A stretch of 64,000 nt of DNA, taken from CAYLJJ01 sp964384025. Its GTDB lineage: Bacteria > Myxococcota_A > Bradymonadia > UBA7976 > UBA1532. A model generated the notes under the pieces. The model made no database searches, was not told the DNA's origin, and saw only the letters and a list, made by a program, of their open reading frames with translations. Location of the stretch: the NCBI GenBank assembly GCA_964384025.1, contig CAYLJJ010000013.1, positions 26,414 through 90,413 on the forward strand. The letters run 5' to 3'. Shown piece after piece: positions 50,780 through 61,700 of this stretch. The translations under genes and the position numbers were made by a program. Every line of letters begins with the position of its first letter. The stretch's first letter is position 1.

Positions 50780-53700
50780 ATGAGAACGGTGAACAGGAGC
50801 TGTCTGTGGCTCGCGGGGCTGCTCAGCCTCATAGCCTGGATGGGGTGTGATACGGAATCGGAGATCAATGCTCCGCAGGATCTGGGCGGTGTTGAGCTTG
50901 AGCAGGGCGTCCGCCTAGACGGTGCTGAGCAAGATGAGGGTGCTCAGCACCTGGACAGCGCGGGGGCTGATGGAGGCATCGCAGATGGGGGGCTTCCCGA
51001 TCTGGAGCCGACGGATCTGGGAGGGGTTTCGGACCGTGAGATTCAGGACTTAGGAACGCCCGAGTGCGAGCTTGAGGCGCGACGCTGTAGGGCCGGGGGG
51101 GTGGAGATCTGCCTTCGTGGGGCATGGATCCCCCTGGCTGTTTGCCCAGCTGAGATGCTCTGCGTGGAGGGGGGCTGTGAGGCAGGCCCCTGTGATCCGA
51201 GCTGCGCGGGCCGCCAGTGTGGCCCGGATGGCTGCGGTGATGCCTGCGGTGAGTGCGCGCCGAGTGAGGCGTGTGAGCTGGGCCTGTGTCAGCCCCTAGG
51301 GCCTCGATGCGGGGATCAGCTTTGCCAGGAGCCGGAGTCTTGCTGGAGTTGCCCCGCTGACTGTGGGAGCTGCTGCGGTGATGAGCGCTGCCTGAACGAG
51401 CATGGCGAGGACTGCGCCACCTGCCCCGCCGACTGCGCCTGCGGCGCAGCGGAGCGCTGCGAACCCTCCAGCCGCGCCTGTCTCCCTGCTTGTCAACCTC
51501 AATGCCATGAGAAGCTCTGCGGTCCTGATGGCTGCGGCGGCCTGTGTGGGATCTGCGGGGGGGAGGAACTCTGCGCGGCTGATGGCCGCTGCGTAGAGCC
51601 TCCCAGCTCCTGCGGAGATGAGCTTTGTGATGGGGAGGAGGACTGCGCCACCTGCCCCGCCGACTGCGGCGCCTGCTGTGGGGATGGGCGCTGCGCGGTG
51701 GGGGGCGGGGAGAGCTGCGCCACCTGCCCCGTTGACTGCGGCTGTGAGGCGGAGCAGACCTGTGACTTGGAGGCTCATGCCTGCCGCGAACTCTGCGCTC
51801 CGGCCTGTGAAGGGCGCATGTGTGGCCCGGATGGCTGTGAAGGCCTCTGTGGCTCCTGTGGTGGAGGCGAGCTTTGTGACCCAGAGCGGGGTCGCTGCGA
51901 TCCTCTGTGCATCCCCAACTGCAACGGCTTGGAGTGTGGCATCGATGGCTGTGGGGGGCGCTGTGGCGAGTGCGCGGCCGATGAGTTTTGCGTGGAAGGA
52001 GCCTGCATCCCTGCCTGCGTCCCTGACTGCGAGGGCCGGGCGTGTGGCATCGATGGCTGTGGGGGGCGCTGTGGCGAGTGCGCGGCCGATGAGTTTNNNN
52101 NNNNNNNNNNNNNNNNNNNNNNNNNNNNNNNNNNNNNNNNNNNNNNNNNNNNNNNNNNNNNNNNNNNNNNNNNNNNNNNNNNNNNNNNNNNNNNNNTGCG
52201 TGGAAGGGGCCTGCATCCCTACCTGTGTCCCCAGCTGTGAGGGCCGGGAGTGTGGCTCTGATGGCTGCGATGGCCGCTGCGGTGAGTGCGCTGAAGGGGA
52301 GTTTTGTGAAGATGGGATCTGTTTGAGTGGCTGCCTGCCCCAATGTGAGGGCCGGACGTGTGGGCCCAATGGCTGCAATGGCCTCTGTGGGGAGTGCGCC
52401 GGGGATCTCATCTGCCAGGAGGGGCGCTGCGTTCCCCCCTGCATTTCTGAGTGTGGGGCGCGGGAGTGTGGAGCCGACGGCTGCGGTGGGCGGTGTGGGA
52501 TCTGTGAGGGAGGCTTCTGCTCCTCAGAGGGGCGCTGCTTTGGGGGTCCCTTCCTTTGTAATTGCGAGGCGGGCCAGGGCCGGCGGGGGGGGCAGGGGCG
52601 CCCCCCCCCGCCGGGGTGGGGGGCGATGTACCCCGACCGGGGCCGGCCCCNNNNNNNNNNGGAGGGCCTCTGCCGCCCGACAGAGCTGCTTTGCGGTCCT
52701 ATGAACCCTCAAGGGCTCTGCCCCAATGGCCAGGGCTGTTTTGCGGGTCGCTGTGAAGAGGACCTTCTCTGTTCAGCCGATACCCTCGGCGGGCTCTGCC
52801 CCGCGGGGGAGCTTTGCGAGGCTGAGGGCTGCGCGCCCCTGGATGACGCAACCCTCTGCGATGATGGCAACCTCTGTACCAGCGACGCCTATGATCGCCT
52901 AAGGGATCAGTGCCTCCATACCCCCAATGAGGGGCCCTGTGATGATGGCAACCCCTGCACCGAAGATCACTGTGCCCAAGGAAGTTGCCAGGCTGTTGCC
53001 CTTGGAGGCTGCTTACCTCCCCCCAGCGTCGATCCCTTCCTCAGCCCCAGGGCCGACGCCCAACTGCGACTTGAGGGGAGCAAGCCCTCAGGGAGCGGGC
53101 TCCTTCTGGGGGGCTTGCCGATGCTACCTGAAGGCCCTGAGGAGCGCTGGACCCTGAACCTGGGCCTGGTGCCGGGTGAGAACCGCTTCTTCATCAGCTC
53201 CATAGAGCAGGGCGTGGAGAGCGAGGCCCTGGAGTTGGGAGTGATCTACGATGATCAGCCACCCAACACGCGGGTCAGCCCTCCAGGGGGTACCTTCTTG
53301 CGGGGCCTGACCCTCACCGCTGCCAGCGATGAGCCCGCCACCGTGTACTACACCACCGATGGTGGCACCCCCGATGAGTGGTCTGAGTCCTTCTACTCCA
53401 TGAGCAACCTCCGGGTCTTCGATGACACCACCTTCCGCTTCCGGGCCCGGGATCTGGCGGGCAACTGGGAGGAGGCCGTGGTGGAGGCGCGCTTTGAGAT
53501 CAGCGGAGATGGCAACGGCTGGCACCCTGGGGGACAGCTCTCTGAGCCCCGGGCCTTCCCCGCCGTGGCCAGCGATGGCCTGGTGATCTACGCCCTGGGC
53601 GGCCAGGATGGGGGCTCCAGCTCGGTGGAGGCCCTCCGCTACGATCCCCAGGCGGAGACCTGGGAGGCCCTGCCCCCTCTACTCAGGGGCCGTGCTAAGG

Positions 53701-55652
53701 CGGCGGCGACGCTCCATGAGGGCTGGCTCTGCCTCTTCGGCGGCGAGGATGAGGGGCTGCCCTTGAACACCCACTCCTGCATCCAGCCTGGGCTGGATGA
53801 GGCTTGGATCCCCCGCCCCCCCATGCCCAGCCAGCGCTCTGGCCTGGCGGCGATCGCCGTCGCTGGGCGGATCCACACCCTGGGCGGCGCGGCTCATGGC
53901 GGGGTCGCCCTCCAGAGCCACGAGGTCTACGATCCCCAGAGCGAGAGCTGGAGCGGGGCCGCTCCCATGCCCAGACCCCGGGTGGGCTTCGCGGCTGTTG
54001 AGCATGAGGGCCGTGTCTACCTCCTAGGCGGCGCCGATGAGTCCGGTACCCCCATCCCTGAGGTGGACATCTATGTTGCAGCCTCCGATGAGTGGGAGGA
54101 AGGACCCCTCATGCTCAACCCGAGGGCGTTTCTCGCCGCAGCCCTAGAGCGCAACCTGGGCGCTGTGGGTGGGAGGCCCCTGGGAATCATCGCAGCGGGG
54201 GGCTTGGAGACCTCAGGGCGCTCCAGCGCCCTGGTGGAGGAGCTGGAGCTGGACACTGGGCGCTGGCTGCCCCGCACGCCCCTAGATGCTCCCCGCTACG
54301 GCGCGGGGGCGGCGAGCCTCAAAGTCCCGGGAGCTATAGATGATGAGGAGGCCCAGATCTGGCTCGTCGGCGGCCTGAGGGGCAGGGATGAGGGGGAGCC
54401 TGAGCCCCTCGGCTCTCTGGTCTACTACAGCCACGCCAGGGACTATGTGCGCCAGCTCAGCTCCCTACCTGAGGGCCGCCTCCTGCACGCCGCCGTAGTT
54501 CTCAACGAGGAGATCTATCTCTTCGGCGGTCAGAACCTTCTGGAGCTCCGTGAGGCCTGGCGCTTCGATCCAGAGACTGAGAGCTTTGAGGCCATCGCGC
54601 CCCTGCCTTCGACCCAAAGCGGCCTGGCCGCGGTGGCCTTCCAGGGGCAGCTCTGGGCCATGGGTGGCGCGAGCCAGGGGGAGCCCTCGTTTGTGGTGCA
54701 GAGCTATGATCCCATCGAGGAGCGCTGGATCGAGCGCCAGCCCCTGCTCACGGCGCGGCGGGGGGCCGCCGCTCTCGTCAATGAGGGGCGCATCTATGTG
54801 ATGGGGGGCGACAACCAGGGTGCCCTGCAGAGCGTGGAGATCTATGACCCAGAGACCGGGCGCTGGGCCCCCGGCCCCTTGCTGCCCGAGCCCCGCGTAG
54901 GTGCAGGGGCCTTCAGTCGAGATGGGATCGTCCACTTGGTGGGCGGTCTGGACGCGGGAGGCGTCGTCTCTGGGGTGATCTATCGCCTCGATGAGGGCTG
55001 GTCTCAGCTCCCTGGGGCGTCCATCCCCGTGGCCTGGGGCTCTGCTCTGCTCATGGGCGATCATCAGCTCAATGTCTTCGCCGGGCGGGGGGTGGAGGGG
55101 CCGAGCCCGCGGATCTGGTCTTACCACCTGGGCGCCCAGAGCTTCGCCCATGAGCGCGTCCCTGCGTCCAAGCTGCTCCTGCCTTTGGAGGCTTCAGCCG
55201 CCGCGGCCCTCAATGGGGAGATCTATCTCTTTGGGGGCAGCGGGCAAGTGGATGATCCCCGAGGGGAGATCTTCGTACAGAAGCTCGCGGGGCGCTGCTT
55301 CAACGGGCGGGTGGATCCCTACGAGAGCTTTGGCGACATCCCTACGGCCGATACTGGCGGAGGCTGCGGGTTCATCGACCCCTATGCCGATCTGCCCAGC
55401 GGCCACGGCTGGGGAGCCCATGGGAGCTGCGGATCGTGGAACGACTGCGGCTCAGCCGCGGGCTGTGCCACGCGGGCCTGCGCTCACTATGGCTATGGAG
55501 AGGCGGCCAACTGGGAATCGAGGGGCTGTCGCGGGAGCGGCTTACAGTGTGACATCTTCTACCAAGACTGGACCATAGACGCGAACTGGCTCCCCCGCTC
55601 GAGCTGCGATCTGCTCGTAGCTTATAATGTCAGGTGCTGGAGGGTCCCGTAG
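50780..55652 (+). CDS. Giant Cys-rich, kelch-repeat lipoprotein (contains assembly gaps)
   Basis: One gene interrupted by two N-runs; frames before and after the 100-N gap differ only because the gap length is a placeholder. The lipoprotein signal ends LLSLIAWMGC. Asp/Gly-rich linkers lead to many Cys-rich units (CGPDGCGGLCGICGGEELC and relatives), including a 36-residue tandem repeat. After a metal-binding-like CDDGNLCTSDAY section come a chitobiase C-terminal/Ig-like domain (YYTTDGGTPDEW) and eight or more kelch blades (AVASDGLVIYALGGQDGG), ending in a Cys-rich tail. ATG 50780 is preferred for its GGGG upstream; ATG 50768 is possible. Surface adhesion is plausible. Confidence 0.8.
51881..52520 (+). 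repeat. Array of Cys-rich repeats, 108-nt unit, around the scaffold gap
   Basis: The clean unit before the gap is 51989-52096 (108 nt, 36 residues: CVEGACIPACVPDCEGRACG, then IDGCGGRCGECAADEF). The gap begins exactly at the end of a unit, and the sequence after it (52197-52304) is another 108-nt unit in phase. Flanking units are more diverged. The assembler most likely failed on further near-identical units, so the true copy number is unknown. Confidence 0.85.
52097..52196. other. 100-N scaffold gap
   Basis: Exactly 100 undefined bases inside the tandem Cys-rich repeat. The reading frame requires the real missing length to be a multiple of three, which 100 is not, so the size is a placeholder. 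Confidence 0.95.
52565..52660. other. Suspect G/C low-complexity stretch and 10-N gap
   Basis: Runs of G and C, including a palindromic GGGGCCGGCCCC, lie just before ten Ns (52651-52660). The encoded peptide (GRRGGQGRPPPPGWGAMY) lacks the Cys pattern found on both sides. This looks like sequencing or assembly error rather than biology. Confidence 0.75.
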
Positions 55653-55709
55653 CCTCAGCGTCCCGGCGCTGAAGGCGCTGGCGAGTCTGGGAGACCGATA
55701 AACCATGTT

Positions 55710-58700
55710 TCAGCATTCCCGTCTACGGCGTCGAAGGGCAAGCAAGCCCAACGTGCCGAGTGCCCACCAAGCGTTGCCCCAAGAGCCGCCTGGGCGCATG
55801 CAGCAACCGTCATCGCCACTGCCCGAACCGGTTGTGCTCCAGTCGGCGGGCGTTTCGGCGTCTCGTGCGACTGCCAAGTCCACCAGGGCCGCGTCAGGCA
55901 TCGCCGCATCCGGTATGCCCATATCGATCGGTGGGATCGCTGGCTCGCAGCGCTGTTCGACGCAGTCGAGTCTCTTGTTGCAGGTGCCGTTGCCGTAGCA
56001 GCCGCATCCTTCCTCACCCACCGGGCACAACTCACACTGATCCGCGACGCAGCGCAGACCGTTATCGCAGGTGCCGTTGCCGTAACAGGGACAATCTTGA
56101 CTGCCGTCGAAGCATGGTGGCGGCTCGACGCACAGCGCATTCTTGCACAGCAACCCTTCATCGCAGGTACCGTTGCCGTAGCAGGCGCAACCGATGGTGC
56201 CATCATCACAATTGGGTGCGGCAACGCAACGGTCCTCTTGACAGACCAGATCATCGTCGCAGCTCTCGTCGCTGCGACAGACGCATCCGGCGGTGCCCAG
56301 GAGACAGATCAGTTCGCCACAAACGTCATCCTGGCAGACGAGCTGATCGTCGCAGCCACCGTCCAGTCGACATGCGCAGCCCTCGGCGCCCTCGGGACAT
56401 CCAGGCGGACTACAACGCGCGTTTTGACAGATTAGGTCGAAATCGCACGCGTCGCCGACTCGGCAAGCACAGCCCTCGGTCCCTTCTGGGCACGGCTCCT
56501 CGTCGGACTGTACCTCGAGCCACACTTCGGCCTGGGACGCGCCGCAGCACAGCGCGTGCAGGGTCACCAGTCTGGTCGCATCAGCCTCGACGCGGAACGG
56601 TCCAACCGACACGGCTTCGCCAGCGCCCACACGGGTGTTGTCGAGACAGGGCGCGTCTGCCGAACACGCATCGGTGACCCCGACCGCCAGACCGGTGCTA
56701 TCGATCAAGCGGATGTGCACCGTGTACGCCGCCCCCGGTGAGATTCCGAATTGCAGCCAGATGTCGGGGCTGGGCTCATCGTCAAAACACGCAGCCTCGG
56801 CTACCGACGGCGTTGCATGGGTCAGCTCGAGTACCAGCCGCTCACCGGCGTTCAACGCGAGCGCAGCTTGGCATTCGTCGCCGTCCACCGCGCAGCGACC
56901 CGCAGCGCAAGCGCCGCCCGGACAAGGCGTATCATCAACCAGCGCGTCGTAGGTGCAACCGCCGTCGCCGTCGCACTGCGCCGACCTGGCATCTTCGCAG
57001 ACCCCAGCCGGCGTGCACTCGAAAGCGTCGCCGTGGCAGGCGCCGTCGAGACAGCGGTCATCCCGGCTGCAGGCTTCGCCATCATCGCAGGCGTTGTCGT
57101 CGGCGATGGGCTCAGCCACGCAGGCTGGCTCGTCGCCCTCGACGTCACAGCGACCACGGATGCAGTCTCCATCGAGGCTGCTGCAGTCCATAGGATCACC
57201 CGCGATGCATTCGCCAGCTACACAGGCGTCGTCGACAGTACAAGGATCGCTGTCAGCGTCGCAGGCGCCGTCCACCTCGACCGCCTGCACCCCGAGGATT
57301 GCGTCGCACTCGAAGGCGATACAAGGGTTCTCCGACTCCAGGGGCGGCGCTTCGCCAGCCACGCAGCGGCCCCCTCGACAGGTTTCTCGACCATCGCAGA
57401 GATCGCCGTTTCCGCAGGGCGCGCCGTCGACCAACGCATCGACCTGGCACTCATCAGCCGCCTCGACGCAGCTCACGCGCTGGCATGCTGGGTCTTGCAA
57501 CACACCGTCACAGCCGCGCGCGGCGCCGTTACAGGTGCGGTTGCTGCAATGGTCATCGACAGTGCAGAAGCGCCCATCATCGCAGGGCGTCTCCCCGCTC
57601 GCCGCCGACCAGCGGCCGGGAGCGGAGGGATCGCAGATCTCACAAGGGTTGTTGGGGTTGACCGCTCCCACGGCGATGCAGGCCCCGCCGATCACGCAGG
57701 CATTAACCGGCTCATGGTGGACGCGACGGGTTTCCGGATCGCACACGCCAACGGTGCAAGCTAAGCCGTCGTCTTCGATGACGCGGGGCACCTCGATGCA
57801 GCCGGTGGTGAGCGCGTTCGGATCGTCGGGAACGCATTGCGCGGTATTGCATGCGCTGGCAACGCATCGCTCGTCGTCGACCTCATGGGTCACCTCGCCG
57901 GTCGCCGAATCGCAGGCGTCGGTCGTACACGCGATCCTGTCGTCAATCTCGGCGGGTTCGCCTGAGACGCACTCGCCGGTGTTCAGGTCGCAGGCTTCGG
58001 CGCCGTTGCACAGGTCGCCATCGTCGCATTCGACCGCCTGCGCTTCGCATTGACCCGTGGTCGGGTTGCAGGCTTCGACGCCATTGCAGAGGTTTCCGTC
58101 CTGCTCGCATTCGAGGGGTTCGAAGACGCATTGGCCAAGGTCGGGATTCCAGCCGTCGGTTGTGCAGGGATCGGCGTCGTAGCAGCCTTCGTTTTGGAGA
58201 GTCTGCTCGAACGAAAGACGATGCTCGAAGTTCCACTCGACCCAGCGAGCAAGGAGCAACCTCCTGTTGGGTCGCGCTCGCAGACGGCTGTCGTCGAGAT
58301 CATGGAAGGCGCGCTCGAAATCGACCGGCTCACCATCGTTGAACGGCACCAGGACGTATTCACGGTCCATCCTTTCGGGAATCACCTGATACATGAGCCA
58401 GGGGCCACCCTCCATCAACGATCCGCGATCCCAACTCTGGATCGACCGACCCCGCCAGATGTCAGGCGGAGCCTGCCCCTCGCTGACCGTCCACCCATTC
58501 TCACCATGATAGCCAAGCCAGAAGAGATCAGTCTGCCAGTCGCGAAGATGGAATCTGAGCACTCCGTTCGGGATATCTTCGCTGGTTGTCAAGGCTGTGG
58601 TCGCAGAGAAGGGCAACTCGAGAATCGGAACTGTTCGGACGACTTCACCAGTTCGAGGATCCAGCACCCGTTGGTTGATGGTCAACGTTCCAGCGTCAAC

Positions 58701-61700
58701 ATCTCCATCGGGACGGATAGTCCAAATCTCGTCATTCCAACGGTGAAAGGAGCGGAAAGTAAACGGATAGTCGCGCAGTCGGCTCCAATTGCCACTCTCC
58801 AATCGGTACAGAATCCCTCGACTCTCATCGGCTACCCGCGAGTTGATCGCAAGCAACCGAGCCGTGCCATCCGCGAGAAACCCGGCGTGGGTCAGCGACC
58901 AGGCGTTTCGAATTCGATCGACGACGGAGATCGGACCGACTTGGCTCCCGGTCAGCTTCCGATAGCGGATCGTTCGATCACAGTCGTCACGACAATCTGG
59001 ATCGTCGTAGTGGAGAAAAACCGCATCGAACTCGTCCGCGATACTGTTCCAATCGAGACGATTGCTGAAGCCTTGCACATCTACACGTGGTGCGTCGACC
59101 AGCAGCGGAGTCGACCCCATAAGCTGCAATTCGTCGAGGGAGAACTCCAGCTTCGTGATCGAGAGGCGATCGTTGTCATCGTGGGCGTCGAGCCGCTCGA
59201 TATCCTCGCGGTAGACGATGATGCGCCCGTTCTCGACGTGTAGGCCTTTGTAGGCAATCTCGGGACGATACCCACCATCAGACCAAGGCAACGAAAGTTG
59301 GGTCTCCTCAACCTGCAATTCACTCCAGGGCGCTTCCGGTGGATGCGGCTCAACGCCGAAGGGCTCTGACGCGAAGAAGTGTTCATCCCGATTATCGTCG
59401 TACACACGCACGATCACGCGAAGGCGATCGCCGAGGGCGGATGCGCGAACGCAGTGTTCGACCCAGCCATCCTCTGGGATGGGGTTGATCGTCTGCTGGG
59501 ACACCCTGATTCCGCGTCCATCGTCAACTCCAAGCCCAACGGAGAGCGACCGAATCGGAATGGACGATGACACGAAGAAGCGTGTTGGAACACAATCGCC
59601 TTTTCCGGCGAAATATCGAATGAACTGCTCGCCCCCGGTCGGAGTTGCGAAGCGCACGACCGGCTCGATCGGAACACTGACCTGGGCATTGATGACCTGC
59701 TGAATCTCGTTGTTGGCGAGGTCGGTCGCGCGCAGGCGAACCTCCGCCATTGTGCCGTTGGCCAAGCCGGCCGGGACATCGATCGCACCTTGGGCTGAGA
59801 AGGACGTCGCACACCCGCGAAGGTCCTTGTCCAAGTCGATCGGAAGCCATGGTCCGCCAGCAACTCGCCAGTCGACGACTACGTTGGCCACCTGATAGTC
59901 GTCATGAACTGCCGCCGAGAGTTCAAAAGAATGGCCCGCGATCAGTCCGACCGGCGCGTCGGAGCCATTGTCGAGCCCATATACGATGAACCGAGTGATG
60001 GTCACCACCGCGTTGTCGCGGCTTGGCACCGGCACAGTGAACTCGACAGGCGCACCGAACCCGCGGTCTTCATCGGCGAGGCGAACGGTCAACTCGGTCT
60101 CACCGTCCAGTTGGATCGGCCACGGGGGAACGACGAACATGTTGAGGATAGTCTCATCACCCGCGTCCGCCGACGCGCGGTAGGTGCGATCCCACTCGAA
60201 TGCATCAGGATCTTCGGGCGAGCCCCCAGCGCGGTGCAGCCAAATCCCTGCGATCCAACTACCGTCGGCGTTGCCCTCATTACGCACGAGCGCCTCGAAG
60301 CGCAGCGTGTCACAGCCATCGCGATTGGGATCCTCCTCGAAGTCGATGCGCACGATGTGCATCTGCGCAGCGTCGCTGTTCGCGATCCATTGCACTACCG
60401 GAGAATCGACCCATTCGCTGTCGGCGTTGACCCGAGTGCGCACTTTGCACTCGATGCGCGTACCGGGGTTGTAATCGGGCAGCCGGCTCGAAACGGCATC
60501 GCCGTAGCCGTGCTCAACCTCCCATGGGCCGCCGTTCACACGGCACAGCAGACCAGTACGCACGCGAGTGCCGTCGTTAGCTGATCCCAGGCTCCAATGA
60601 ACGTCGAAGCCGTCATTGGATATGAACGCGTCGTCAGCCGGCGCCGTGATCTGACCGGGGATCAACTGGAAGGCGGGCTCGCAGCGACCGGCTTCGCAGA
60701 TCTCGTCAACTCGACACTCGCTTTCGCATGCCGACCAGACGATCTGGCAGATGTTCCGATCACATCGTTCCTCGCGCCTCGAACAGGCGCCACATGCGAT
60801 CGTTTGGCTGCCAACCGATGGGTCGCAGTAGTACGGCTCATCGCTGCTGTCAGAGAACTGGAAAACTCGCCGGTCGTCGCCGTCCAGGGCAGAGGCAACT
60901 CCTCTGCTCGTGAAGATCCGCTCCGGATCAAAACAATTCCGCGCTGACGGCTCGCTCATTCGACGGGCGAACCCGTTGACAACTACGAAATGGTCCGCGT
61001 CTCCCAGGAGAAGTGGATCGTGAAGAATGCAACCCAGCACCGCACCGCTGTACGCCTCACCAAAGGCGCACGGCGCGCTGGCCTCGATACGGTCATACTC
61101 GACCTGGGGAATGTCAATGAGCAGGTCGAATCCAGGATCGTTCGGGTAGAGATGCCGATATAACGCTTCGGAGACGATGTGATAGCAGCGGCCGCCGTGG
61201 AAGATGCACACATTCGGCCGCTCAGGCCCTTTGTAGGGCATGCCTTCATGATACTGAGCGTCGCCGTAGGTGAATGACACGACCGGTCCATAGGGTCGCC
61301 GGCCTTCGCCGTTGGTCACATTGATGCCCAACTCGTATCGCCCATCGGCTGGCAGGCTTCGTCGGGGTTCGTTGAACACGACTCGGTCGTTGATGGGCTG
61401 CATGTTCATCGAATGTGTTCTGATGATCTGGTTCGTATCGGCGTTGACGTAGACGAACTCCACGGTCGTCTGAACGTTGTTCAGGCTGGTGATCTCGATG
61501 TGCCCACCGACCGAATCACCGCGTTCGAACTGCCTATCGCACCCTCCCGCGTTCGCTACACAGAAGGTCTCGACGAGCCATTCTGCCGCCTCGGGACGCA
61601 CAACGTCCACAAGCCGTTCACGGACTACACCGGGCTGAACGGAGGGTTCAAGCCAATCCCCATTATACTGATAGGCGACGAAGAACCGATGACTGCCTGA

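Noticed and set aside
50865..52444. Long minus-strand frames opposite the Cys-rich repeats
   Set aside because: Repetitive His/Arg/Pro translation of the reverse strand of Cys-rich coding DNA.
51881..52520. CRISPR array
   Set aside because: The repeat is coding, 108 nt long, contiguous and without spacers. No cas gene is in the window.
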